From Prorocentrum cordatum (lineage: Eukaryota; Sar; Dinophyceae; Prorocentrales; Prorocentraceae): a DNA stretch of 64,000 nt. A model generated the notes under the pieces. That model was not told the origin of the DNA and ran no database searches. It worked only from the letters and a program-made list of their open reading frames with translations. Numbering within the stretch: position 1 is the stretch's first letter; every line of letters starts with the position of its first letter. Below, piece by piece: positions 1 through 10,229 of the stretch. Where the stretch lies: positions 241,001 to 305,000 of the forward strand of contig CAUYUJ010000703.1 in assembly GCA_963575745.1 (NCBI GenBank). Reading direction: 5' to 3'. The position numbers and the translations under genes were made by a program.

Positions 1-2979
1 CCACGCGGGCGCAAAGCTCAGCCCCGTGCGCCGCCTTCGGGAGCGCGCTCGCGGCGAGGCCCAGGCTGAGCTCGTGGAGCGCGAAGCCGAGCTGGTCCAT
101 CGCCTGGGCGCGCCGCCGGCCCTCTGCGAGCGCGCGCTGCTCGATGGCCAGGGGGTGCGCCTGCCCAGGCGGCCGGGCGGACCTGTGGACTCCGATCCGA
201 GGCACTCGTGCCCGTCCACGAACCCGACGCCATGGGCGGGCCTGGTGTCTGCGAAGCCCCAAGCAGATGGCCGTCTTCGCCGGGCCGTGCCAAAAGTGTC
301 CGGCGGCGGCGCTACGCCGTCTGCAGGGCGCGGGCGAGAAGTCCGCACTGCGCCCGCGACCCAGCCTTGGCGCGGACGTCGCCCACGAACGCGCGCGGCC
401 CAATCTTCGTCTCGGAGAACGGAGCGCGTCGAGCAGGCCCTGCCGGACGGCGTCGGAAGACGCCGCCGCCATGCAATCGTTCCAGTCCGCGTGGCCGTCC
501 GCGAGGAGGGTCGCCCACTGGCTGATTTCGTCGACGCCCAGCGGTCCCGATGGGCCTTGTAAGCCGCCACCGCGGCCAGCTGCGGGTCCAGCCCAAGGCT
601 CGCGCCCGGCGTGGCCGCGTTGGCGAGGCTGTATTGGGCCGGGCTGAGCTTCCTGCCCTCCGGCATGCCGACCAGCCAGCGGCGTGAACGGCCGCGTGCA
701 CTGGCCGCGCCGGGTGACCGAGATGGCGGTGCACCGGAACATGGCCTCGGCCATGAGCCACTGCCGGCCGCCCACGCCCGCCCGGTCGTGCATCGCGACC
801 ATCGCCTCCGCGCGGTCCTGGCTGTTGAACGCCTCCGCCTCGTCAGCCGGCCCTGGTAGGTAAGCGCAGATGGCCCAGACCCCGAGGTCAAGGAGGCTGC
901 GAGACCAGGCGATCCCCTCCTGCCTCTTGGACGTCGCCGAGGCCGCGCTCCATCGCTGCTAGGCTGCGTCCGGCTCCTCAAGGAACCGGCCTTCTGCCGA
1001 GCATAGTGCCAGTGCCCTGTAGCCGCTGCGCTCGATATGGGGCCGGCCCTCCTTGCGCTTGCGATAGTTGTCCTGCGACAGCCGCAGCGCTTGCACTTGG
1101 GCGAGGCGCGAGCTCAGGGCGGCCATGCCTATCAGCGACCCCATGGACCCCAGGTGGCCGCACTGAAGGAGGGCGCACGGGAGGCGCCGCGGCACTGGGC
1201 CCGGGGGCGGATTCCCCGCAGGGCCGCGTCCGCCTCGGCTAGCGTGAACACTTCGGCGGCGTCCCAGCGGCTGAGCTCGCGCAGGGCCTCTGTGCGCTGG
1301 CGCTCAAGGCGGCTGCGCATCGCGGCGGCGTGGTCTGCGCCCCACCCTGAGGCCCGCGGCGCAGGGTGCACCTGCGGGCGCCATCAGGGACCTGCGCCGT
1401 GCCAACGCACATGCGACCGTCGTCCTCCGGGCCCCGCATGATGGCCGGGAGCTCCTCCGGGGGGCCCGCGGAATCCTGCTTCGGGACCCTGGCGGCCACG
1501 ACCGGGTTCTCGTGCAAGAGGCTCGTGAGGCGGCGCCGCGCGTCTTCTCGCTGGGCTCGGGCCCTTGCGTCTCGCTCGGCCCGCAGCCAGGATTTTGCGG
1601 CGTGCAGGGCGGCTCTCGACTCGCCTGTGCCGCTGCGCTGATGCTGGGCCGCCGCGTCCGTGACCTCCCGGAAAGCGGCCGCCTCGGCCCAGTCGGCATT
1701 CTGCCGGCGGGTGGCGCGGGTCCTGGGCGGCCTCGCAAGCTCGGCCACCGCGGCGACAAGGGCGGCCGTCACCCGCCACGCCCACGCCGCCGTGTCCAGC
1801 GCGGCCCTCGCCCGCGACCGGGAGGGGTTGTGGCTGCGCGCCTCCAGCTCGCTGTGGACGGTGGCGTAGATTGCGCCCGCCCAGATTGTCACTCCGCACT
1901 GCCACGCGCTGGGGCCCACGGTGTAGTAGCGGGGCGCGCCCCCCCCGCGCCCCGGGGTCTTCGAAGGCCGATGCCCACTTGACCGCGCGATGGTCGAGGT
2001 CCCGGGGGCCCAGCGCCAGCGCCCGCGCCTGGCGCGCGCAGAGGTTGCAGCCGTGCCCCCTGCAATGGCCCCCGTGGACCGCCCCGCAGCTGGCCGCCGC
2101 CGGGCTGAGCACCACGTCCAACCGCCTCCCGCGGACGTGGGTGGGCACCGTCTCCGGGATCATGTGGTGGAGGCCCCTCTGGCTCATCGCCGCGCGCACC
2201 TGGGCGGCGATGTCGCCGCCCGGGTTGAGGCCCCCCACCATGTGGACGCGCCCCCCAGAGTGGCGCCGAACGGTCGCCTCGAGGGCCTTGTCATACTCTC
2301 GGAAAAGCCTCTCCACCAAGTCCGCTCGGGCCCGTTCGTTGGCGCCGCGCTCTCGGGGCGGGATGCTGAACCCGCGCCAGCATTCGCCCGGCCCGGTCTG
2401 GACCCAGCAGGTGCTGGGCCCGGTGGACGAGTCCGAGAGGTGCGCCACCGCCCCCTCGGCCTCCTGGTGGATCATGACCACTGCCGCGACGAACTGCAGC
2501 GCCCTCGGCCCGTGCAGCGTATACGGGGCCCCAGGCAGGGCCGTCGCGAGGTCCACGTCGGGCGGGCAGCGGCGCGAGACGCCGAAGAACCACGCGGCGC
2601 CGAGGGCCCCCATGACCGCGCTGATGATGTCCTCCCAGCGGCGGGGGGGGATAGCTGCGCCTCCGACCTCGGCGCCCCCGCTGAACCCAAAGTCCAGCAT
2701 CCCCACGGTGGTGTTTCGCACTGGCCCCCGCGCCTCCGCGGCCGCAGCTGCTGGGGGCCTGTCGCGGGGGCCCCTGCGCGCCGCGGTCAGCCTCGAGCTA
2801 GCGCAGTCGCAGCAGGGAGGTGCCTCCGGCCCGCCTGTCCGCTTGCATCCGGGGCACCCCGCGACGGGGCCGTCCAGAAGTGGTCCGCGAGGCGCTCGCG
2901 CCACTGACCCGGCGCCGCCGGCGCAAGACGCAAGACCCCGAGGCGCGCTCTCGAGCTGGGCCGCACGCTCGCCGACCAC
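1..2979 (-). pseudogene. Decayed non-LTR retroelement: endonuclease, linker and start of reverse transcriptase
   Basis: Read on the minus strand, this is a broken retroelement polyprotein that leaves the window at its left edge. The first frame (start 2979) has a Cys-rich patch (GCPGC, then CCDC, residues 41-59). An APE-type endonuclease-like stretch follows: GGLNPGGD (residues 249-256) where the family has a GDFN-like motif, RGRRLDVVLS (284-292), and DLDHRAVKW (328-336) where the family has SDH. The reading then moves to the frame covering 1919-1239, an Arg/Ala-rich linker. Near 650-590 the minus strand reads GMPEGRKLSP, which resembles the reverse transcriptase block before the catalytic YxDD; the YxDD itself would lie beyond the window. 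At least two frameshifts are needed, so it is a relic. Assignment rests on motif order and on how such elements look in dinoflagellates; the individual motifs are weak. Confidence 0.5.
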
Positions 2980-3535
2980 CTGCTCCTCCGCCAGGCGCAG
3001 GTCCGCATCAACTTCCGCGCGCGACGATGGCGGCGTCGCATCCCGGGGGGCAGGCAGAGGTCAGCGCCGCAACGACCTGTCCCTCGAGCGAAAAACCGCC
3101 CTGCTGTCGCGCCCGCGGGCCCTCTCGGAGCGGACGCCGTGCCGCGCCCAGAGGGGGTTCGTGGCCGCCGTCGCGTGGAAGTCGCTCGCCTGCCGCTCGT
3201 GCCTTGAGAGCTGGCCCCGCAGGAGGCGGAGAGCCGCGTCAGCTGCCCCGGGAGCCCGTTCCGAGGCGGACCCGCGCGGCTCCGTCTGCCCAGAGCTGCG
3301 CAAGGCAGTCCGTGAAGAGGGCGAGGGTCCAGGGGATGCTGGTGCGCGTGGGCACGTTCTTGACGCCGATCTCCTGGCCCTCCCCCGCAGGCTCTTCGAG
3401 CGCCCAGGAACCTATAACCTGCGCCAGGAGAAGTTGGAGGAAAGATACGTGGATGAACTCACGGACCCGAGGAAAGGTTTCCCGTAAGTCCTCGGGTTTC
3501 AGCTGACGCCCGAGCCTGTTGCTCTGAGGCCCCCT

Positions 3536-4740
3536 GTGCTAGGATTCGATTGTGCAGGTTACTGGTCAAGAGATGGCCAGCCCAAGGAAGTTGCCATGGA
3601 AGAAAAAAAGTTTCACGGCGGCGAAATTTTGAACCCTGGCCCCCCGGTTTATGACGCCCCCGCCTGGTCGTGGTCAAAAACGACGAGTGGCGAGCTTGTT
3701 GCCAGCATCTCGGGCCTCGTGGGGGCCAGCCTGCCTCCCGCGTCGCCGCGGCCGCGTCGCCAGCTGCCGAGCACTTGGGATTCCTAGATGCCGCCTCCTG
3801 TCTCAGGGTCGCGACAGCGTGGATGGACTTCAAGGGCATCCTCTCGGTCCACCAGAATCCAGAGGTCAGCAGGAAAGACATGTACGCAGGAATTTCTGTT
3901 TTGGCCAGGTCCCAGGGCAGCTTTCGCTCCCTCGAGATTCAAAAAGTGAAGGCCCACCAGGACATAGAAGCCCTCGAGGCGGGCCCGACGGTGTGGCATG
4001 TTGCCAAAGGGGAATGACTGGAGCTTTCCTGATCCCTGCCTCGCCCCAGTTGGAGCTTGAGTTTCAGGAATTCGAGAGTTGCCGTTTCCACAGATGCTGC
4101 AAAGGCGCTGTCTCAGTGGTCTCCAATTGCCCCGAAGGCGGGCAAGAAGGCCTCCAAGAAACCCTCCAAGAGCCCCGCCCCCCCCTCCCCGCAGGTGCTG
4201 CTGGTGCGGTCCAAGCCTGGACGGCTCCCCAGCCCCCTGCGAATCTTCCTCGGCGTGCTCGTGCGTGCCGTAACCCGCAGGGGGCCAACTGTCATCAGTG
4301 GGAATGGCTTAACTGTCTCTGGCTGTGCCTAGCTTGCCACACCCGTGCTCGAACCGACAGCACCCGCAAGTCCCGCATGCTAGAAGCATGCCCAGGTAAT
4401 TATGTTGCCTTGTCGAATTTGGTTCGTGACCCCATGAAGCATCACCTAATGATTTGTGATTACCTTGGTGTAGAGTCTGTCGCTGTTGTGTGAAGCGGTG
4501 TGGCCGCTACTCAGAGAGCAACCTCAATGGTCTCAAGGGCGAATGCAAGGGAAGCTTCCAAAGCAGGTTCTCCCAGAGTGCGTGGTCCCTGTTGGCTGGC
4601 GGCCAACACCCCAAGAGCAAGTTATCGGTCGCCCCGTCGTTCCCAGCCGATCCTTGCCGACCAGCTCCTCAAGGAAGGGGGCAGGCCGACGAGAGCGTCA
4701 GTGGAGAGCGAATGTAACCCAAGGCTTCGGTTAGGCCAGG
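3536..4740 (+). pseudogene. Decayed retroelement 3' part: RNase H-like domain and C-terminal zinc-binding region
   Basis: The frame at 3670-4017 contains IQKVKAHQD (about 3946-3972), the VKAHQ motif typical of the RNase H domain in retroelements. About ten codons later the text reads AKGE-stop, but losing one G in the run near 4007 would give KGNDW, matching the GN.wAD block that closes RNase H. A one-base frameshift therefore appears to break the domain. Further on, a CLACHTRAR segment (4330-4350) and, after a shift, RCGRYSESNLNGLKGEC ... GGQHPKSK (about 4490-4620) form a Cys-rich C-terminus of the type CxxCG.Y...C...G.HP that I associate with dinoflagellate retroelement proteins. No intact reading frame spans the region. 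It may be the tail of the same kind of element as 1-2979, but it is on the opposite strand. Confidence 0.45.
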
Positions 4741-4778
4741 TCGATTAACCCTAGCCTTCCCCCCCCGCCGGAGCCTGT

Positions 4779-4862
4779 GATGGTCCTCCTTCTCCTCCTC
4801 CTCCTTCTCCTCCTCCTCCTCCTCCTTCTCTTCCTCCTCCTCCTCCTCCTCTCCCTCCTCCT
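4779..4862. repeat. (TCC/TTC)n pyrimidine microsatellite
   Basis: An 80-bp run of imperfect CTC and CTT triplets. It creates the Glu/Arg-rich and Lys-rich apparent ORFs on the minus strand, which are not genes. The stretch 4863-5270 holds only GC-rich text with no convincing coding signal. Confidence 0.85.
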
Positions 4863-5340
4863 GTCGACCCTTGCGTAGCCATGTCCCTCCGGATGAACGA
4901 CCGCGGTGGCGGGCGAACGCGAGCGGACGCGAAACACGAGGAAGACAAGACCGTGCCAGGTGCCTCGTGCGTCCGGCCTCTCCCCCGCTGCGTGGTGGAA
5001 CGGGGGCCGCCACGTGGGGCCGCGGGAGGCTCCTGCACGGCGAGGCACGCGGGCGCTGAGGGGCGGAGAGGCCTCGCTGCTCCTTGGTTTGCGGGCCATG
5101 CCTCGGCGGCCCGGCGGCCGTGCGGCACCAGCTGTGTGCCCCCCCCCTGGAGGGCATGCCCTCGACGAGGCGCAGCTGCTGGAAGGCACCCCGAGGCTGG
5201 AGCGCCGCCGGGGCCACACGAAGGCGCGCTCGAAGAAACCCCGAGCCTCAAGCCTCGAGCTTCGAGGTTTTTCCTCAATCAACGCTTGCACTGAAAGGGC
5301 CCTAACGGAAATGGAAAGATTTGGCAAACATGTCCCGCCG

Positions 5341-5452
5341 ATGTTGGTGGCTTGCTGGGTTCCCGGGTTCCCGGTTCCGGGTTCCCGGGTTCCTGGTTAT
5401 TGGTTCCGGGCCGACTTCGTCGGGTTCCGGATTCTCGGGTTCCCGGTCGATC
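5341..5452. repeat. GGTTCCCG-type degenerate octamer repeat
   Basis: About a dozen imperfect copies of GGTTCCCG or GGTTCCGG in a row, mixed with GGTTATT. It is a short degenerate minisatellite without coding content. Confidence 0.7.
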
Positions 5453-5713
5453 TCCTTTTCGATCAAACCATCCACAGATTGGGGTTTTCTCTGATGTATT
5501 CGACCCCCCCTCGGGAGCCCTCTTCGGCAACATGTTCGACCTTCTCAAAAGGGCCCCCTCCCCGGGCCGCGGGACCGTCCGCCAAAAAAACATTCGGGAG
5601 AGGGGCCTACAGTTGGGGCGTTGACCTTAGGAACCCTACAAGAGGAACGAGGCCCATTTATCCAATAAGCACGGCGGCGGGACTCAGCAGTCAGCAGCAC
5701 AGCCTGCAACTGG

Positions 5714-5892
5714 GACCAGACCCCCGACGTCATGATTTTCGCATAACGTCGACCCTCAGAGGTCTCGACCCATTCCCTTGGACCGGTCTTTCATCCTGAA
5801 TCGTTTTTTGACGGTCCCGAAGGGCCTTTGGAGGCCGAAAATTAGAACAAACCTCCCGTCGTGATTTTTTCATTGCCCGGGGGGGTCTGGGA
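5714..5892 (-). mobile_element. F1 inverted-repeat element, near full-length copy
   Basis: It starts with CCAGACCCCCGACGTCATGA and ends with GTCTGGG after a GTCGTGATTTTTT block, so the ends are inverted repeats. The interior read on the minus strand matches the copies at 43468, 44550 and 61455: a TTTTCGGCCTCC block, GGGACCGTCAAAAAACGA, CAGGATGAAA, and GGGTCGACGTT near the far end. No ORF is present, so it fits a MITE-like non-autonomous element. Target duplications could not be fixed by eye. Confidence 0.6.
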
Positions 5893-6184
5893 CGCCAGCG
5901 CATGCGGGCGACACGAATCCCCCGCGACGCGCGGGAACCAAGACGGCGACGTGGGACGACTGCCCCCCCCGGCGCCTGGTCCGCGGCGGCGCAGGCAGAC
6001 CGAAGGCCGCCGTCAGAGCTCCAACTCCGTCGACCTCGGCCGCCCCCGCCGCCGCTGCCGGCGCTGCAACCGCGCCACGGCCGCCGTTGTCACCACCGCC
6101 GCCACGGCCGCCGTCCCTGCCAGCACAGGCGCCTCCACCACCCGAGATCATTCCGACGCCGTGTTTCTTTCACGGTGCGAGCCC

Positions 6185-6310
6185 ACATAGGTCTGGACCC
6201 CTTCCCGGGGACCGTCTCGTTCAACCGAGCTAGCCTTCCTTTGGCGATCCTGGGGCCCGGTGAGGGTCCCCTGAACCCAAAAACGTGCCAAACATCTCCC
6301 GTCGAGCAAT
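6185..6310 (-). mobile_element. F1-like partial copy
   Basis: GGTCTGGACCCCTTCCCGGG, GACCGTCTCGTTCAACC and ATCCTGGGGCCC appear in the same order as in F1 interiors, but both ends are missing and similarity is low. Confidence 0.35.
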
Positions 6311-6449
6311 TGAAGGTTTTTCTTCACCCTTTGAGAGTGGACCTAAGCTAAGAGGCCCAACGCATTAGGGATTGAGGGCCTTGTCAGCAGATGTTTTTTT
6401 CCACCGCACCCATTGGATGAAGGCTCGAACTCGAAATAGGCCAAATCTT

Positions 6450-6575
6450 TAAAACATATATATATATATACATATAAAAAAACGCCGGTCGGGTTAACGT
6501 CACCCCAAACGGGCTCTGGTCAGATTCCCCCCTCAGTCGACAGAGATGCACCGCTGGAACTCCTAAAACACTTCG
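6450..6575. repeat. Dispersed repeat next to (AT)n, copy 1
   Basis: The roughly 115-bp segment from the ATATAT tract through AAAAAACGCCGG, GGGTTAACGTCACCCC, GGGCTCTGGTCAGATTCC and CCTAAAACACTTCGGT is repeated almost exactly at 11355-11485, also beside an AT tract. The pairing of a conserved body with an (AT)n end suggests a short retroposon with a microsatellite tail, but no promoter or poly(A) was identified. Confidence 0.75.
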
Positions 6576-7084
6576 GTAGAACCACGCGCGCGCTTCGCGC
6601 GCTTAGGTTCCAGCAAGCGCAGGCTCTTGACAATACCACGGCTGCGCGCATTGACAAAATCACGGCTGCACGAATGCACGTACCGACGAATGGTTTCAGC
6701 ATGGTTTGAAACATCAACATGAGCCTGGCCCCAGCAGAGAAGGGTCTCTTGGGCGCCGCGGGGGGTTAGTCCAGGGTCTCGTTGGGTGTTTGCGGCCCAT
6801 CTCACTGTGGAGCTCACGCTGTACAAGATGATTACTCGATCAAGCGAGGCCATATGTATGGGGGAGCGGGCAAGGAGGGACTGAGGGGAGGGGGGCGAGA
6901 GAGAGGAGGGAAGATAAATAATGGAACCGATGCCCCAGCGTCCGCTTGTGGTTCGGACTGATCTCAGCCATCTTGCCCTTCTCTTGGGGCCGTCGTGAGT
7001 CCTGGGGCCAAATCAACAGGAGGGCAACGGATGAAGCCGCCACCGTGCCTGTGTTGTGGGTCAGAGGCATATTGGATGCTTGTT

Positions 7085-7860
7085 GGGGTCTCTTGCGAAG
7101 CTTCCAAAGAACATGTTCGAGGCAATTCTGATGCCTCGCGGGGCTCGTCCGTGGCTGCTTGCGGACTGTAGGGGCTTCTTTGGGGCCTTCAGTGGGCTTC
7201 GTGGGGCCTCTGGAGTGGTTCTTGGGGGGGGGCAATTTTGAAATGTTTCGAAGCCTCCGGGGGGCCGTTTTGGGGCATCTTGGGGCCTCTTTGGGGTTTC
7301 TGATGGGCGCATGTTTAAGCCTCTTGGGGCCTCTTGGGGGCCTCTTGGGGGCCAATTGGGGCGGAAATCTCCATTGTCGGTTCGTGTTCCCCCTCTTTGG
7401 CACCTCCTGGGGCCGTCTTGAAGCCCTCTTGGGCCGTCTTGGGCGCCTCTTGGACCGTTTGGGCGCCCTCTTGGGCTGTTTTGGGGGCCTCTCGGGGGCC
7501 TTTTGGGCCGTCTTGGGGCGATGTTCGAGGCTTCCTCGGCAATCTTGGAAGGTCAGAAGCCCGAAAACGCGGGCAAGCAAAAAACATTGAAAAACACAAT
7601 GAAAATCTATGATGTTTGCCTCTTTGGGCTCTCTTGGAAAGCCTCTCGGAGCGCCCCTGGGGCTTCTTGGGGGCCCCTTGGGCCTTGATGGGGCTATCTT
7701 GAAGTCTTGGAGCGCTCTTGGGCCGTCTTGGCGGCTTCTTGCCGTCCCCGGAAGCCGTGGTGGACGCCTCCAGGGGCGCAAAAGAGCCTCCGGACGCCCG
7801 GGGGCAAAGTGGGTTACGGGGGGGGGGGAAATTCGGGAGGGTGTCCCGGCCCGGGGCCCT
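7085..7860. repeat. CTTGGGG-family low-complexity element
   Basis: The block consists of degenerate 9-12-bp units around CTTGGGGCCTCTTGGGG. It ends with a GGCCCGGGGCCCTGGCCCCC block running into the tetranucleotide array at 7884. The same family, in either orientation, recurs at 8366-8715, 9356-9715, 10190-11300, 45885-46620, 50100-50470, 57340-58070 and 59040-59800. All long ORFs in it repeat Leu-Gly-Ala or Pro-Lys-Arg and are shadows. Confidence 0.75.
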
Positions 7861-7883
7861 GGCCCCCGGTTTCCAAGTATATG

Positions 7884-7942
7884 ATACATACATACATACA
7901 TACATACATACATACATACATACATACATACATACATACGTA

Positions 7943-7985
<43 letters not shown>

Positions 7986-8068
7986 GCGCACGCACGCACG
8001 CACGCACGTACGTACGTACGTACGTACGTACGTACGTACGTACATACATACATACATACATACACACA
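7884..8068. repeat. 185-bp strictly alternating pyrimidine-purine tetranucleotide array
   Basis: Blocks of (CATA)n, (CGTA), (CGCA)n, (CGTA)n and (CATA)n follow each other. Each block differs from the next at one position of the tetramer, and the order is nearly symmetric. From 7884 to 8068 pyrimidine and purine alternate without a break, a composition that favours Z-DNA. It encodes the spurious Cys/Val- and Tyr/Val/Arg-rich frames on both strands. Confidence 0.95.
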
Positions 8069-8102
8069 GGCATACACATACACACATGCACACATGCTAG
8101 AG

Positions 8103-8273
8103 GGGGTCGGCGTAGATGGGGCCGGAGGATCGCACCGCATCGCCAACACATCGGCGATGCATCGCCGATGCATCGGCGACTCCAGCGTGGAACAATTCGG
8201 GCTCCACATCGAGCCGCATCGCCGATACATCGACGATACGGCGCGATCCTCCAACCCCATCGACTCGGACCCC
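8103..8273. mobile_element. F4 foldback element with long inverted repeats
   Basis: The left end (GGGGGTC...GATGGGGCCGGAGGATCG) and the reverse complement of the right end (GGGGTCCGAGTCGATGGGGT...GGAGGATCG) match over about 50 bases with few differences. The inverted repeats continue inward through GCATCGCC/GCGATGC blocks. The loop holds no ORF. It is 170 bp long, directly beside the alternating array, and only one copy is seen here. Confidence 0.6.
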
Positions 8274-8365
8274 AACTGGGATGCCTGGAATACTTTCTGG
8301 CAATGGAAACAATTGGTTTTCAAAGTGTCTGATCTTGAAAAACTCTGCGTGGTGACGCCCCCGCT

Positions 8366-8715
8366 GCCAATGGCTTCCGACGGCCCAGAAAGGCCCAGAA
8401 GGCACCAAGATGGCCCCAAGACAGCCCGAGAGGCTCCCAAGAAGGCCCCAGGACTGCCCAAGGGGGCCCCAAGATTGCCGAAGAAGCCTCCAAGAAGGTC
8501 CCTAGAGGGTTCCAAGACGGCCCAATAGACATCCACGATTGCCCTGAACCGCCCCAAGAAGGCCCCAAGGCGGCCCAGAGAGGACTGAAAGACGGCCTCC
8601 GCAGGCGTCAGACGACAGAAGACGGCCCAAGAGGCCCCGAGAAGCTCCCAAGAGGCCCCCAAGAGGCCCTCAGGAGGCCCCCAAGAGGCCTACTGCCTCC
8701 TCCTCCTCCTCCTCC
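8366..8715. repeat. CCAAGAGG-family duplicated segment, copy A
   Basis: Very similar over about 340 bp to 9356-9715: both share TCCGACGGCCCAGAAAGG at the left, CCCTAGAGGGTTCCAAGACG in the middle and GGCGTCAGACGACAGAAGAC at the right. Both then run into a (TCC)n tract. Confidence 0.9.
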
Positions 8716-9355
8716 TCCTCCTTCTCCCTTTGCTCCCTCTTCTCATCCTCTCCCTCTTCGGCACCCGACGCTGGGGTTAGTTGGCCAAACACAGCCCTGG
8801 AGGACCTCCAGGGCTCTCCGAAACCGCCCCACAGAAACCCAAGGCAACCCCAGAAACAGGCCGATGACGACGGGGGGTGGTTTGTCCAGAAGGGAAGACG
8901 CTCGGTACCACACGCAACGCATCCAGCGCATCCTGCATCTCGGGCCAAGCACGCGACAGCCCCATCCAAACCCCGCACAAGCGTAGGTGGGCCCCTCGAC
9001 AATCCGGGCAGTGTTCATGAGAGCCGGGAGAAACGTGGTAACAAGAGGTGTCGGATTTGACGACTCAGAAGGGCTAGTCCACAAGGGAAGACGAAAGCTG
9101 TCACGTGTGACCCATCCTGCGCATCCTACGCCTAGACGGCCGCGTAGAGCCTCCAGGTGCCCTCGAACTACCCCACATGAACGTAGGTTAAGCCCAATTG
9201 AACCTAAACAAGGCGCAAGAGAAGGGCGAGCGCCCGCAAAGATATTTTAGCCAAACGGCTTCCGGAATATTTTGGCCAAGCGGCTCGGCGTCCGACGCCG
9301 CGCAGAGGTCGACAATATGCGGCGGCACGTTTGAAGCGATTTTAGCGTTCTCGTT

Positions 9356-9715
9356 TGTTTGGCTTCCGACGGCCCAGAAAGGTCCAAAAGGCCCCCCAAA
9401 TGGCCCCAAAACAGCCCAAGAGGCGCCCAAGAAGGCCCCAAGACTGCCCAAGAGGGCCCCAAGATTGCCTAAGAGGCCTCCAAGAAGGTCCCTAGAGGGT
9501 TCCAAGACGGCCCAATAGACATTCAAGACTGCCCTGGACCGCCCCAAGAAGGCCCCAAGGCGGCCCAGAGAGGCCTCAAAGACGGCCTCCGCAGGCGTCA
9601 GACGACAGAAGACGGCCCAAGAGGCCCCGAGAAGCTCCCAAGAGGCCCCCAAGAGGCCCTCAGGAGGCCCCCGAGAGGCCTACTCCTCCTCCTCCTCCTC
9701 CTCCTCCTCCTCCTC
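9356..9715. repeat. CCAAGAGG-family duplicated segment, copy B
   Basis: Direct repeat of 8366-8715, differing by scattered substitutions, and again followed by a (TCC)n tract. The intervening 8716-9355 contains a weaker duplication (8860-8995 against 9055-9195, sharing AAGGGAAGACG and GCGCATCCT) but no supported gene. Confidence 0.9.
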
Positions 9716-9891
9716 CACCTTTTGCTCCTGCGTCTAATCCTCTCCCTCTTCCTCCCCCAAGTGTTCCCCAGGGGTTTCCACAACGGCTGTGGGAACACAT
9801 AGCCCAATACCTTGGACAAACTTTGGCCCAACGTTTGGCCACATAAACGTTTCCAATAAGGCAAGGGGGCGGTGGTGATTCGCATTAGGCG

Positions 9892-10229
9892 TCTTCAATA
9901 GAGACAAGAGGTGTCACAAGAGCTGCGCTGGCACGGTGGCGGGGCATGCCGCAGACAGCTGAATATAAAAACGGTGTTCGTACCTTCTCTGATATCACGA
10001 GAGTCCTGAGCCAAATCCAGTAGGTGGGCCTCAGGGGCGCACTTGGGCTGTTTTGGGGCGTCTTCAATAGAGGCAAGAGGTGTCACAAGAGCTGCGCTGG
10101 CACGGTGGCGGGGCATGCCGCATACAGCTGAATATAAAAAAGGTGTTCGTACCTTCTCTGATATCACGAGAGTCCTGAGCCAAATCCAGTAGGTGGGCCT
10201 CAGGGGCGCACTTGGGCTGTTTTGGGTGC
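9892..10229. repeat. 169-bp tandem duplication
   Basis: TCTTCAATAGAGACAAGAGG at 9892 recurs at 10061 with one change. Everything between, including GGCACGGTGGCGGGGCATGC and CTGATATCACGAGAGTCCTG, is repeated almost exactly. Two copies in direct orientation. Confidence 0.95.

Noticed and set aside
1871-3487. 538-residue plus-strand frame
   Set aside because: It is antisense to the endonuclease motifs on the minus strand and is Arg/Ser/Pro-rich, as expected from GC-rich shadow frames.
4335-4400. tRNA-like B-box GCTCGAACC and a GCATGC...GCATGC hairpin on the minus strand
   Set aside because: The T-arm does not pair, no acceptor stem closes, and the anticodon stem would have a 5-base loop. The region also reads as the retroelement zinc-finger part.
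6840-8093. 417-residue minus-strand frame with a Cys/Val-rich N-terminus
   Set aside because: It is read through the CATA/CGCA array and the CTTGGGG family. There is no domain and the codon pattern follows the repeats.
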